From: an uncultured Bacteroidota bacterium
Lineage (GTDB): Bacteria > Bacteroidota > Bacteroidia > Bacteroidales > P3
Direction of reading: 5' to 3'
Assembly: GCA_902793295.1 (NCBI GenBank)
Contig: CADBDA010000015.1
Location: 55,839 to 119,838, forward strand
DNA: 64,000 nucleotides
Positions 44,251 to 53,900 of the stretch are shown one piece after another. How positions within the stretch are numbered: position 1 is the first letter of the stretch; each line of letters begins with the position of its first letter. The translations under genes and the position numbers were made by a program. The notes below the pieces were generated by a model. That model worked only from the letters and a program-made list of their open reading frames with translations. It searched no databases and was not told where the DNA came from.

Positions 44251-45801
44251 ATGAACAAAGAACTCATCATATCAGCTTCAGACAGCGATGTGCAGATAGC
44301 CCTTCTGGAAGACAAGCAGCTGGTGGAGCTACACAGAGAAAAGAAAAATACCCAATTTGTTGTCGGCGATGTCGTCATCGGCAAGGTACGCAAAATCATG
44401 CCAGGCCTCAATGCCGCCTTTATCGACATCGGCGACGAGAAGGATGGCTTCCTCCACTATCTGGACCTCGGTCCTCAGTATAACTCCGTAAGCAAATATC
44501 TGCGACTGGCCATGAATGGAGACGCCAGCATGCAGACACTTGAGAACTTCAAGATAGAACCCGTTTTTGAGAAGAACGGCAACCTTTCCAATACGCTTAA
44601 AGTCGGTCAGTTCCTTATTGGTCAGATAGCCAAGGAACCGATTTCAACCAAAGGCCCGAAAATTTCGGGTGAGATATCGTTTGCAGGACGCTATCTGGTT
44701 TTGGTGCCTTTTTCCAACAAAATTTCCATTTCGCAAAAAATCAAGAGTTCGGAAGAACGTTCCCGTCTGCGCCGTCTTATTCAAAGTATCCGGCCCAATA
44801 ATTTCGGACTCATTGTGCGTACAGTGGCCGAGGGCAAATCTGTTGCCGAACTGGACAGCGATTTGCGCCTGTTGCTCGACAAATGGAGCCGCATGACGGT
44901 GAAATTGAAGACGGTTAATAGTCCGCAGCTTATCGAATCGGAGCTTAGTGCCACGTCAGCTCTGCTGCGCGATGTGCTCACCGACGACTTCAATACCATC
45001 TATTGCGACACTGAGGATATCTACAACGAAGTGCGCGACTGTATACGTACCATTGCTCCCGACAAGATTGACATTGTCAGGCTGTACAAGATGGATACGC
45101 CCATCTTCGAGCAGTTTGGAGTCCAACGCGATATCCGTCGTGCTTTCGGCCGCATAGTCACCATCCGTTCTGGCGTTTATCTCTATATCGAACATACCGA
45201 AGCCATGCACGTCATCGATGTTAACAGCGGCAACCACATCAAGGCGGGCACCGGCCAGGAAGACACGGCACTGCAAGTCAATATCGAATCGGCTAAGGAA
45301 ATAGCCCGACAACTGCGTTTGCGCGACATGGGAGGCATCGTTATTGTCGACTTTGTCGATATGGCAAAAGCCGAGCATCGTAGAGAGCTTTACGAGGTGA
45401 TGACTGAGGAAATGAAGAAAGACAAAGCCCGTCATACGATCTTGCCGCTCAGCAAATTTGGATTGATGCAAATCACCCGTCAGCGTGTGCGTCCCGCGGT
45501 GGAGGTCGATGTGCAGGAGAAGTGCCCCTTCTGTGACGGTACGGGCACTATCAAATCCAGCTTGGTCGTTGTCGACGAGATCGAGTCGAACCTCCGTTAT
45601 CTGGAGAGTTCGCAGCAGGAACGCAAGCTCACGGTCGTCACCCATCCCTATATCCAAGCCTACCTCACCAAGGGATTCAAGTCCATTCGCCGTCAGTGGC
45701 AGCGCAAGTATAAGATGCGTCTCACCATAAATCCTTCGGAGAGCTATAACCTTTTGGAATACAAATTTTTCACCCCAGACGGCGAAGAGGTGCAGATGTG
45801 A
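44251..45801 (+). CDS. rng: Ribonuclease E/G family protein (RNase G type)
   Basis: 516 residues from ATG 44251 (MNKELIISASDSDVQIALLE); an upstream in-frame start at 44203 lies inside the terminator and is excluded. It cuts single-stranded RNA endonucleolytically in mRNA decay and rRNA maturation. N-terminal S1 domain: VGDVVIGKVRKIMPGLNAAF, then DEKDGFLHYLDL. The catalytic Asp pair is in HVIDVNSGN and GGIVIVDFVDM; the Zn-link is CPFCDGTG. No long RNase E-type C-terminal scaffold is present. A bidirectional terminator follows. Confidence 0.92.
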   Translation: MNKELIISASDSDVQIALLEDKQLVELHREKKNTQFVVGDVVIGKVRKIMPGLNAAFIDIGDEKDGFLHYLDLGPQYNSVSKYLRLAMNGDASMQTLENFKIEPVFEKNGNLSNTLKVGQFLIGQIAKEPISTKGPKISGEISFAGRYLVLVPFSNKISISQKIKSSEERSRLRRLIQSIRPNNFGLIVRTVAEGKSVAELDSDLRLLLDKWSRMTVKLKTVNSPQLIESELSATSALLRDVLTDDFNTIYCDTEDIYNEVRDCIRTIAPDKIDIVRLYKMDTPIFEQFGVQRDIRRAFGRIVTIRSGVYLYIEHTEAMHVIDVNSGNHIKAGTGQEDTALQVNIESAKEIARQLRLRDMGGIVIVDFVDMAKAEHRRELYEVMTEEMKKDKARHTILPLSKFGLMQITRQRVRPAVEVDVQEKCPFCDGTGTIKSSLVVVDEIESNLRYLESSQQERKLTVVTHPYIQAYLTKGFKSIRRQWQRKYKMRLTINPSESYNLLEYKFFTPDGEEVQM

Positions 45802-45860
45802 CAACCGCGACGCAATCGCGTCGTGAATCACCACCATCGAACCGCATCTGTGGATGCAGA

Positions 45861-45908
45861 ATAAAATAGCAAGGCCGGCATTGTCAGATGCCGGCCTTGC
45901 TATTTTAT
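45861..45908. terminator. Bidirectional terminator after RNase G
   Basis: Perfect 21-bp inverted repeat (45861-45881 / 45888-45908) around the 6-nt loop TGTCAG; core GCAAGGCCGGCAT / ATGCCGGCCTTGC with A/T-rich ends. Confidence 0.92.
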
Positions 45909-46023
45909 AAGCAAAGAGGGGGGCGGGTGCGTTATTCGGCTGTATTTTATGTGTTTATAAAAGTTGTTTCGGAATAATAATGTTTTTCTTTTAAAAAAGG
46001 ATTGTTATTTCACAAAAAATCAC

Positions 46024-46031
46024 TAACTTTG
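46024..46031 (+). promoter_or_regulatory. Promoter -7 element TAACTTTG for the kam operon
   Basis: TAACTTTGC fits TAnnTTTG, 97 bases before the kamD ATG at 46128. The leader between them shows no obvious cobalamin riboswitch. Confidence 0.65.
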
Positions 46032-46127
46032 CATCGCTTTTCTTGTACTTGCAACCTTTATGCGGGTGGAGGAAAGGCGTTGGATTATTTATTGAATGTG
46101 AATAAAATATAAATGAAAATAAAATCT

Positions 46128-47684
46128 ATGCAAAAAAGTAAAATTGGACTTGATTTTGAAAAAGTAGAGCACGCAAGAAGTGTGGCACGAAAAATTGCCG
46201 ACCAAGTGCAGGATTTCGTGGGCAATTATACCACGGTGGCTGTCGAACGTACCATCTGCCGTTTGCTCGGCATCGACGGTATCGATGAAAACGAGGTGCC
46301 TCTTCCCAATATCGTGGTCGACGGATTGAAATCGAAAGGCGTCTTGGGACAGGGCGTGGCCTACTTTATTGGCAATGCCATCATCGAAACGGGTAAGACT
46401 CCCCAGCAAATAGCCGAAGCCATCGTGGCGGGCAAATTGGATTTGACCCAGCTGCCGATGCATCCGGTTGCTGAAACAGCCAAAGCCATCCAGCCTTATG
46501 TCGACGAAAACGTGACACGTATTCGTAACAACCGTCTGCGTCGTGAAAACTACATCAACACTATCGGAGAAGGCTCGAAGCCCTATCTCTACATCATCGT
46601 GGCAACGGGTAACATCTACGAGGATGTTGTTCAGGCACAAGCAGGAGCTCGTCAGGGTGCCGATATCATCGCTGTGATTCGTACCACTGGTCAGAGTCTG
46701 TTGGACTATGTGCCTTACGGCGCCACCACAGAAGGCTTTGGCGGTACTTTCGCCACCCAGGAGAACTTCCGTATCATGCGTAAAGCCCTCGACGAGGTAG
46801 GCGAGGAGGTGGGTCGCTACATCCGTCTCTGCAACTATTGTTCGGGTCTTTGCATGCCCGAAATCGCAGCCATGGGCGCCCTCGAGGGTTTGGACGTGAT
46901 GCTCAACGACGCTCTTTATGGCATTCTGTTCCGCGACATCAACATGCAGCGTACGCTGATCGACCAATATTTCAGCCGTATCATCAACGGCTTCGCCGGT
47001 GTCATCATAAACACTGGTGAGGACAACTATCTGACCACTGCCGACGCCTACGAAGAGGCACACACGGTGTTGGCTTCCGACTTTATCAACGAGCAGTTGG
47101 CTCTGTTGGCCGGATTGCCCGAGGAACAGCAGGGTTTGGGCCATGCATTCGAGATGGACCCCATGCTTCAGAACGGTTTCCTCTACGAGCTTGCACAGGC
47201 TCAGATGATTCGTGAAATCTTCCCCAAGGCTCCGCTGAAATACATGCCGCCTACCAAATTCATGACCGGCAACATCTTCCGCGGACACATCCAGGATGCG
47301 CTGTTCAACATCATCGGTCAGTGGACTCACCAGGGTCTGCAGCTGCTGGGTATGCCCACCGAGGCTATCCATACCCCCTTTATGAGCGACCGCTACCTCT
47401 CCATCGAGAACGCCAAGTATATTTTCAACAACATGAAGGATATCGGAGAAGAGGTCGAGTTCAAGGAAGGCGGCATCATCCGCACCCGAGCCAAAGAGGT
47501 GCTGGACAACGCCACCAAGCTGCTTGAGGACATGGAGCGCGAGGGCCTCTTCACCGCACTGGAAAAGGGCATCTTCGCCAACGTGAAACGCCCCAAGAAT
47601 GGCGGTAAGGGTCTGGACGGTGTCACGGTGAAAGCCGAGAACTACTACAATCCTTTTGTCGAAATCATGAAAGGCAAAAAATAA
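46128..47684 (+). CDS. kamD: Lysine 5,6-aminomutase alpha subunit
   Basis: 518 residues from ATG 46128 (MQKSKIGLDFEKVEHARSVA), which matches the usual KamD start; ATG 46113 would add five residues. With KamE it moves the epsilon amino group of D-lysine or beta-lysine to carbon 5, using adenosylcobalamin and PLP. Typical stretches: RLLGIDGIDENEVPLPNIVV, VIVATGNIYED-type (here IIVATGNIYEDVVQ), VIRTTGQSLLDYVPYGATTE, LCNYCSGLCMPEIAAMGALE, and FRDINMQRTLIDQYFSRIIN. The organism can thus ferment lysine towards acetate and butyrate. kamE follows 82 bases later. Confidence 0.96.
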   Translation: MQKSKIGLDFEKVEHARSVARKIADQVQDFVGNYTTVAVERTICRLLGIDGIDENEVPLPNIVVDGLKSKGVLGQGVAYFIGNAIIETGKTPQQIAEAIVAGKLDLTQLPMHPVAETAKAIQPYVDENVTRIRNNRLRRENYINTIGEGSKPYLYIIVATGNIYEDVVQAQAGARQGADIIAVIRTTGQSLLDYVPYGATTEGFGGTFATQENFRIMRKALDEVGEEVGRYIRLCNYCSGLCMPEIAAMGALEGLDVMLNDALYGILFRDINMQRTLIDQYFSRIINGFAGVIINTGEDNYLTTADAYEEAHTVLASDFINEQLALLAGLPEEQQGLGHAFEMDPMLQNGFLYELAQAQMIREIFPKAPLKYMPPTKFMTGNIFRGHIQDALFNIIGQWTHQGLQLLGMPTEAIHTPFMSDRYLSIENAKYIFNNMKDIGEEVEFKEGGIIRTRAKEVLDNATKLLEDMEREGLFTALEKGIFANVKRPKNGGKGLDGVTVKAENYYNPFVEIMKGKK

Positions 47685-47766
47685 GACCTGCCGTAGTATA
47701 GGAAGTGTTGGCGCTTCCACTCGTCAATAATCATAAAATCAAAATTCACAATTAAAACAAGACACA

Positions 47767-48555
47767 ATGAGTGAAGGACTGTATTCAATGGAGGCTAAGG
47801 ATTACGACAAAACCTTAGACCTTACCAAGATAAAACCCTATGGTGACACGATGAACGACGGCAAGGTGCAGTTGAGTTTCACCCTGCCGGTGCCTGCCGG
47901 TGCTGAGGCAGAAGAAGCTGCCAAGCAGTTGCTGAAGAAGATGGGATTTGAGAATCCCCTGGTGGTGTTCCAGAAAGAACTGACCGAAGGCTTCTGTTTC
48001 ATGAACTGCTACGGTTCGTTGACCCATACGGTCGACTATACCAATATCCATGTCCCCAAGGTGGAGAGTACCACCATGGAGATGAAGGAATGCGACGAAT
48101 ATATTCGTGAACATATCGGACGCAAGATTGTCTGCGTCGGCGCTTCCACTGGTACTGATGCCCACACCGTGGGAATCGACGCCATCATGAACATGAAAGG
48201 CTATGCCGGCCATTATGGATTGGAGCGTTACGATATGATTGACGCCTACAATCTTGGCAGCCAGGTGCCCAACGAGGAGTTCATTGCCAAAGCTATTGAA
48301 CTTCATGCCGATGCACTGCTTGTGAGCCAGACTGTCACCCAGAAGGACGTCCACATCAAAAACCTGACCGAGCTGGTCGAAATGATGGAGGCTGAAGGCC
48401 TTCGTGATAAGATGATCCTCGTCTGCGGTGGTCCGCGTATCAGCCACGAATTGGCCAAAGAGCTGGGCTACGATGCCGGTTTCGGCGCCAATACCTATGC
48501 CGACGATGTGGCATCGTTTGTGGCACAGGAGATGGTAAAGCGTGAGATGAAATAA
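47767..48555 (+). CDS. kamE: Lysine 5,6-aminomutase beta subunit (B12/PLP-binding)
   Basis: 262 residues. The B12-binding motif DAHTVG places the cobalt-ligand His at residue 133, and the PLP lysine is residue 144 in MNMKGYAGHYGLERY; both agree with the numbering of the Clostridium sticklandii enzyme. The Rossmann-type B12 domain continues with ALLVSQTVTQKDVHIKNLTE and VCGGPRISHELAKELGYDAG. N-terminus MSEGLYSMEAKDYDKTLDLT is standard. It works with KamD and needs a reactivating factor, not seen here. AtoA-type CoA-transferase gene follows 36 bases later. Confidence 0.97.
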   Translation: MSEGLYSMEAKDYDKTLDLTKIKPYGDTMNDGKVQLSFTLPVPAGAEAEEAAKQLLKKMGFENPLVVFQKELTEGFCFMNCYGSLTHTVDYTNIHVPKVESTTMEMKECDEYIREHIGRKIVCVGASTGTDAHTVGIDAIMNMKGYAGHYGLERYDMIDAYNLGSQVPNEEFIAKAIELHADALLVSQTVTQKDVHIKNLTELVEMMEAEGLRDKMILVCGGPRISHELAKELGYDAGFGANTYADDVASFVAQEMVKREMK

Positions 48556-48591
48556 GTTTAAAACAATCAAACAATTATAAATTTATAAATC

Positions 48592-49248
48592 ATGGACAAA
48601 AACGAAATCAGAACTTTTATTGCTCGCCGTGCAGCCCAAGAGTTGCATGATGGCGACGTGGTCAATCTGGGTATCGGTCTGCCGACGTTAATTCCCAACT
48701 ACCTGCCGGAAGGTGTGAACGTCATCCTTCAGTCCGAAAACGGTATGATCGGTATGGGTCCTACACCTGAAGAGGGTAAGGAAGATCCTTGGTTCATCAA
48801 CGCTGGCGGTGGATTCATCACCGCAGTGGATGGAGCTTCCACTTTCGACAGTGCCACCTCGTTCGGCATTATCCGTGGCGGCCATGTCGATGTGTCGGTT
48901 CTTGGTGCCATGCAGGTTGACGAGAAGGGCGACTTGGCCAACTGGATGATTCCTGGCAAGAAAACCCCCGGTATGGGCGGCGCAATGGACCTCCTGGTTG
49001 GTGCCAAGAAAGTCATTCTGGCTATGGAACACACCGCCAAGGGCAACCCCAAGATCTTGAAGAAATGCACCCTGCCGCTGACAGCCAAAGGCCAGGTGAA
49101 CATGATTATCACCGAAATGGGTGTCATGGAAATCACCCCCGAAGGTATCGTCCTGACGGAGATCAACCCCGAATTCACCGTTGCTGACGTGCAGGCTGCT
49201 ACTGAGGCTACGCTGATTATCTCTCCCGATCTGAAAGAGATCAAATAG
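48592..49248 (+). CDS. atoA: Acetoacetate/butyrate CoA-transferase beta subunit (AtoA type)
   Basis: 218 residues, complete. This subunit carries the catalytic glutamate in LQSENGMIGMGPTPEEG; GIGLPTLIPNYLPEGV and AGGGFITAVDGASTFDSATS are also typical. CoA-transferases of this kind move CoA between acetoacetate, butyrate and acetate in the last part of lysine fermentation. The alpha subunit (AtoD) is expected as a partner but is not in the window. It is the last gene of the kamD-kamE-atoA unit, closed by a terminator. Confidence 0.93.
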   Translation: MDKNEIRTFIARRAAQELHDGDVVNLGIGLPTLIPNYLPEGVNVILQSENGMIGMGPTPEEGKEDPWFINAGGGFITAVDGASTFDSATSFGIIRGGHVDVSVLGAMQVDEKGDLANWMIPGKKTPGMGGAMDLLVGAKKVILAMEHTAKGNPKILKKCTLPLTAKGQVNMIITEMGVMEITPEGIVLTEINPEFTVADVQAATEATLIISPDLKEIK

Positions 49249-49262
49249 CAATTCCACAATCT

Positions 49263-49312
49263 GAGGAAGGGACGTCGGGCACTGCAGGTCCTGTCCCTTC
49301 CTCTTCTTTTTT
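49263..49312 (+). terminator. Terminator after the kam operon
   Basis: Stem GAGGAAGGGAC (49263-49273) / GTCCCTTCCTC (49293-49303), 19-nt loop that may fold further, then TTCTTTTTT. Confidence 0.88.
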
Positions 49313-49365
49313 CCGGCCACCTGTTTGCCGGACAGTTGGTCCCAAAACTGAAAACACATACTCCA

Positions 49366-50016
49366 ATGAAGAAAACAGTCTTGCTCCTGGCCTTGCTTTT
49401 CGCGACAGTCCTTTCGTATGCCGAACAGCCGCCGATGCCGGCCCCCCAAGAGGGCAGTCCGCACATTGAATTCAAATACTACGGATTCTATGGCGTGGTG
49501 GAATATACCCATATGGGTAATTTCAAACACGAAAGTGGCCTTTATATGAACCCTGCCAACGGCAAAATTGTCAATGCTGTCGACCAGTATGGTCTGAACG
49601 GCATCACGGCCGTTGCGGGATGGCAGTGGCGAAAGGAGTCGGGCATCGGTATCGGATTCTCCTATCTTAACGACGCTTCGGGTTCTTTTTCCCAGATACC
49701 GGTGTTCATTGAGTTTCGCAGCCATTACCTGCGCAACCGTATCACCCCCTTCTCGACAGTGCAGCTGGGCTATAGCATCCCCTTCGGTTCCAAAAACAGT
49801 GCCGAAGAATATACGCGCATCGACGAGGGTGGCATCACTTTTGGTCTCCAGGCGGGTGCCCGCTTTGCCATATCGCAGAAGCTGGGTCTCAACGTCTATG
49901 TGGGATACCAGATGATACACAACAACAGTGTGGAACGTGGTTTCAACCACGTGGCAGCCACCAAAATGCCCGAACTCTACCATCATTACAAATTTGGCTT
50001 GGGTATTAATTTCTAA
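49366..50016 (+). CDS. Exported beta-barrel-like protein, unknown function
   Basis: 216 residues from ATG 49366 with a signal peptide (MKKTVLLLALLFATVLSYAEQ). The strand pattern, for example GVVEYTHMGNFKHESGLYMN, TAVAGWQWRKESGIGIGFSY, TPFSTVQLGYSIPFGSKNSA, and the end YHHYKFGLGINF (C-terminal Phe), indicates a small outer-membrane barrel. No family named. The stop is directly followed by the ATG of the GH2 gene (TAA ATG), so the two are coupled. Confidence 0.65.
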   Translation: MKKTVLLLALLFATVLSYAEQPPMPAPQEGSPHIEFKYYGFYGVVEYTHMGNFKHESGLYMNPANGKIVNAVDQYGLNGITAVAGWQWRKESGIGIGFSYLNDASGSFSQIPVFIEFRSHYLRNRITPFSTVQLGYSIPFGSKNSAEEYTRIDEGGITFGLQAGARFAISQKLGLNVYVGYQMIHNNSVERGFNHVAATKMPELYHHYKFGLGINF

Positions 50017-53000
50017 ATGATTATGAACAAAAAACTGCTCACATTAGTGTTGGCTTTTGTGGCCTGCGGTTCTCTTATGGCGCAGTCCCACAAGGGCAAA
50101 TCACCGTCGCAGGATGCCCCGCGCGACGAGTGGAACGACGTGGAGATTTTCGAACAACACAAACTGTATCCGCGTTCGAATGTAATCCCTTACGGCAACG
50201 AGAATGATATAGAGAAGAACAAGTACAGTGCGTCTCCTTATTATGTCAGTCTGGCAGGCTCGTGGCGCATGACGCTCAGCACGAGCTATAACAGCCGTCC
50301 CACCAATATCGAGCAGAAAGATTTTTCGGCCCAGAACTGGTCGGTCGTCACGGTACCCGACGGTTCGTGGACCATGAACCACAAAAAGGTGGCAAGTCCG
50401 CTGATCAAGCACGCATCAGACTTGCCTGACCGCGATAACTATGTGGCCACATACTATCGCGAAATTGAAGTGCCCAAAGACTGGAAGGGGATGAGGGCGT
50501 ACCTCAACCTACAGGCCAAATCGGCTTATTATATTTGGGTCAACCAGGAATACGTGGGTTACAGTGAAGATTCTCGTGATGTCAGCGAGTTCGACCTGAC
50601 GGAGCATCTGCGCTACGGCAAAAGCAACAGCATTGTGGTGCAGGTCGTGAGTGTTACAGACGGCTCGTTGCTGGAATCGAACTATGAACGTACCATCAAC
50701 GGCATCACTGCCGACCCATACATTGTGTTGAAACCTGCGGTCAATGTGATGGACTATCAGATCACGGCCGACTACGACAGCCCTTCACAGATGGGAACCT
50801 TCAAGGTCAATCTCGACATTTTCAACGCCACGCGCAAGGGGCAGTATTACGTGGAAGTTGAACTTTGGGACCCCCGTGGCCGCCAGGTGGAGAAGATGGG
50901 CCGCTGGATGGTTTTCGACAAGAAAAACGAGTTGGAGATGGAGTTGGAGCGTTCCATTGCCGGTGTGAAGGCGTGGAGCGATGAAACCCCTAATCTTTAT
51001 ACCATGGTGGTGCGCTTGCGTGACCAGAAAATGAACCTTGTTGAGACGGTCGGTTCTCGTTTCGGTTTTCGCACGGTGGCATTGGCTGATGGTCTGTTGA
51101 CCGTGAACGGCATGCCCGTGGTGCTGCGTGGCACACTTTACCATTTCTATGATGTCGCCTCGGGCACTTTTCCGACCGAAGAAAAGGTGCGTCAGGATTT
51201 GAAACTGATGAAACAGCATAATATCAATGCAATACGCACTACACTCTATTCTCCATGCGCCCCCTATCTTTACGAACTTTGCGACGAATATGGCATCTAT
51301 GTGATACCTGATGCCAATCTGCAGCCTTATTCCACACAGCAGAAGGCTGTGGCCACCGATCGGGCCTATATCAACCTCTTCGTTTCGCGCATGCAGAACA
51401 TGTATGAGCGGCTCAAGAATCATCCGTCGGTTATCGCATGGTCGCTGGGCAACAGTCCCGACAATGGTGTCTGTATGGAGCATGCCCATCGTACACTGAA
51501 GCAGAAAGACAAATCGCGTCCGGTGATATATCCAGGTGCAGGCTATTCCGACAAATCGGACCTTATTGCCGCCATCAATCCGGATTTTGATGACTTGAAA
51601 CTTTTTGCAGCCAAGCAGCAGCCGCGCGGCATGCTGATGGCCTCATTCGGTTCGGCCAGAGGTAACTCATACGGCAACATCGAACCGCTGTGGGATCTGG
51701 TGCGCCGCAACAGTTCGCTACAAGGTGGTTTCGCTGCCAGTTGGAACCAGGCCCGCTATGCCGATGCTCCCAGCGGAGCAGCGCAGTCGACGCCCGGTTT
51801 TGTGACATCAGACCGGCAACCGTTGCCCTATCTGGCTGAGTTGCGCAACATTTATCGTCCCTTCGATGTCAAACTGGTAGCCATCAGCCCTGATGCTGCC
51901 GAATTCAATGTGACGAATTTCCTCTCGTTCCTTACCTTGAACGACTATATATTGGAATACAATATTTTCTCCAATCTCAAGAACCGAATTATTGAGGGTG
52001 AGGTGTCGGTGTCGCTTAAACCGGGCGAATCGAAGAATTTCAAGCTCAAGGTGCCGGCCTTGACACTTTATGCCGGAGAAGAACTCTTTATCCGCTTCAC
52101 CGTGAAGCAGCGCAAGGAAACCGCTGCTGTGGCCAAGGGTACGGAACTCGGCGTGGTGGAGTTTCCGCTGCCGATGAAAGAGGTGAAAAAAGAAAAGATG
52201 ACCGACTATGACCGTGAGGAACTCTTTGTGTCGCAACCCGACAACGGTCGTCAGGTACAGATATTCAACGACAACATCGAACTGTGGTATGATTTGGACA
52301 GGGCAGAAATCACGTCGTTCAAATTCCGCGACCGTTCGTATTTGCTGTCATCACCTCAGATCAACTTCTGGCGTGCCGCTACCGACAACGACCGCGTGGA
52401 CAAGAATGCAATGCGGCTGTGGCAGAATTTGTCACCCGACAATATGGTTCGGACCGTTGTGGCATCCAATTTCCGTCGTATCGACGCCTATACGGTGGCT
52501 GTTGATGCCATGTTGCGTTACACCGACCGTAACGGCGTGGTGCTCTTCGATGTGAAGCAGTCGGTCGCTGTTCTCCATACTGGCGATGTGCTGCTTGACA
52601 ATGAAATAGTGGCTACAGAACAGGTGAAGACCCTGCCCAAGGTGGGCATGCAGATGTGCCTCAGCAAGAATATGGATACGGTGCGTTGGTTCGGATTGGA
52701 CAAGGAGACATACGCCGACCGTCGTTCGTCCGGAGTGGCAGGCACCTACAAGCGTCCGGCATCGTCGCTTTTCTTTAAGTATGACAAACCTCAGGAGAGC
52801 GGTAACCGCTCCGGAGTGCGTTGGCTGTCTGTGGAGGATGCGACAACAGGACTTTTTGTTGACATGCTTGATTCCAATTTCAATTTCAGCATCTACCCCT
52901 ATAGCGACCGTCAGCTTTCTGACGCCAGCAGCGCTGAAGCCCTGACCGAGCAGGATTATTGGACGCTCAATGTCGACTATCGGCAGGCGGCTGTTGGCAG

Positions 53001-53877
53001 CGCACTGGCTGGTACCGAAGTGTCGGACAAAGACCTTTTGGATGCTCACAGCTATCATTTCCGCGTCCACATGAGGGCTTACGACCTTTCGGAATATAAC
53101 CCCTACGACTTCTGCCGTGTGGAATATCCTGTCATTGCATCGAGCGTGTTGCCTATGCCGCGTATCAGCAGCAGCCGCGAGCGCTTCGACCAACCGATGA
53201 CGGTGACGCTCAGCAGCACTACACCGGGCGCCGAAATCCACTACACCCTTGACGGAAGCACCCCCGACGAACATTCCCCCGTCTACAAGAAACCGATCAC
53301 TATCAAGAACTCGACATACGTGAAAGCCCGTGCCTTCAAGAAAGGTAGCACGCCGTCGTTCACATCAATTCGTCGTTTCAACTACGACTATATTGTTAAG
53401 GCAACCTATACCAATAAGGCCAATACGCCCTACAACTACAATCCGGAGACGTTGCTCTTCGATGGCGAGCAGGGCGATGTCAGCGAACTTTCGCATGGTT
53501 GGTTGGGTTTCTCGGGCAACGACCTCAATGTGGTGTTTGAACTGAGCAAGGCCATCGAATTGCAACAGGTGACTGTCAACTTTGCACATGTCCCCGACGC
53601 TTGGGCATTTGCGCCTACGGCGGTACAGGTCTTTGTTTCGGCCGACGGTGAGAACTATTCGCCGGCCATCAATGCCAAATTGAAATATGCACCTGAAGAG
53701 GAATCGATGAACAAGGCACAGCGAGTCACTGTGACTGTGGATGTGAACCGTACGGATGTGCGCTATGTGCGCCTGGTGGCCAAGAACTTGGGACGCATTC
53801 CCGCATGGCATAAAGCCAAAGGGTTGCGTCCGTGGATTATGGTCGACGAGGTGCAGCTGATGGAGACCATTCATTAA
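50017..53877 (+). CDS. LacZ-type glycoside hydrolase family 2 protein lacking both catalytic Glu (probable pseudoenzyme)
   Basis: 1286 residues with a signal peptide (ends GSLMAQ); ATG 50023 is an alternative start. Domain order follows LacZ: jelly-roll (residues 60-220, with QEYVGYSEDSRDVSEFDLTE), Ig-like domains, TIM barrel (about 350-600), and the large LacZ domain 5 (750-1040, with INFWRAATDNDR). C-terminal extras: a chitobiase-like segment (GAEIHYTLDGSTPDEHSPVY) and a discoidin-like domain. In the barrel, the usual SLGNE is SLGNSPDNG (Ser 480 for the acid/base Glu) and the usual CEYAHAMGNS is ASFGSARGNS (Ser 543 for the nucleophile). Flanking landmarks (HPSVIAW, LQGGF) align, so the losses are real. 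Probable role: carbohydrate binding or scaffolding. Confidence 0.85.
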   Translation: MIMNKKLLTLVLAFVACGSLMAQSHKGKSPSQDAPRDEWNDVEIFEQHKLYPRSNVIPYGNENDIEKNKYSASPYYVSLAGSWRMTLSTSYNSRPTNIEQKDFSAQNWSVVTVPDGSWTMNHKKVASPLIKHASDLPDRDNYVATYYREIEVPKDWKGMRAYLNLQAKSAYYIWVNQEYVGYSEDSRDVSEFDLTEHLRYGKSNSIVVQVVSVTDGSLLESNYERTINGITADPYIVLKPAVNVMDYQITADYDSPSQMGTFKVNLDIFNATRKGQYYVEVELWDPRGRQVEKMGRWMVFDKKNELEMELERSIAGVKAWSDETPNLYTMVVRLRDQKMNLVETVGSRFGFRTVALADGLLTVNGMPVVLRGTLYHFYDVASGTFPTEEKVRQDLKLMKQHNINAIRTTLYSPCAPYLYELCDEYGIYVIPDANLQPYSTQQKAVATDRAYINLFVSRMQNMYERLKNHPSVIAWSLGNSPDNGVCMEHAHRTLKQKDKSRPVIYPGAGYSDKSDLIAAINPDFDDLKLFAAKQQPRGMLMASFGSARGNSYGNIEPLWDLVRRNSSLQGGFAASWNQARYADAPSGAAQSTPGFVTSDRQPLPYLAELRNIYRPFDVKLVAISPDAAEFNVTNFLSFLTLNDYILEYNIFSNLKNRIIEGEVSVSLKPGESKNFKLKVPALTLYAGEELFIRFTVKQRKETAAVAKGTELGVVEFPLPMKEVKKEKMTDYDREELFVSQPDNGRQVQIFNDNIELWYDLDRAEITSFKFRDRSYLLSSPQINFWRAATDNDRVDKNAMRLWQNLSPDNMVRTVVASNFRRIDAYTVAVDAMLRYTDRNGVVLFDVKQSVAVLHTGDVLLDNEIVATEQVKTLPKVGMQMCLSKNMDTVRWFGLDKETYADRRSSGVAGTYKRPASSLFFKYDKPQESGNRSGVRWLSVEDATTGLFVDMLDSNFNFSIYPYSDRQLSDASSAEALTEQDYWTLNVDYRQAAVGSALAGTEVSDKDLLDAHSYHFRVHMRAYDLSEYNPYDFCRVEYPVIASSVLPMPRISSSRERFDQPMTVTLSSTTPGAEIHYTLDGSTPDEHSPVYKKPITIKNSTYVKARAFKKGSTPSFTSIRRFNYDYIVKATYTNKANTPYNYNPETLLFDGEQGDVSELSHGWLGFSGNDLNVVFELSKAIELQQVTVNFAHVPDAWAFAPTAVQVFVSADGENYSPAINAKLKYAPEEESMNKAQRVTVTVDVNRTDVRYVRLVAKNLGRIPAWHKAKGLRPWIMVDEVQLMETIH

Positions 53878-53900
53878 ACCGTGTTTTCCGATCATCCGAG

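Noticed and set aside
46032..46127. Cobalamin riboswitch before kamD
   Set aside because: The leader is under 100 nt and shows no B12-box-like conserved core, too short for a cobalamin riboswitch.
53832..53900. Upstream start for TcdA within the GH2 gene
   Set aside because: The first residues would be the GH2 3' end out of frame; the family begins at ATG 53901.
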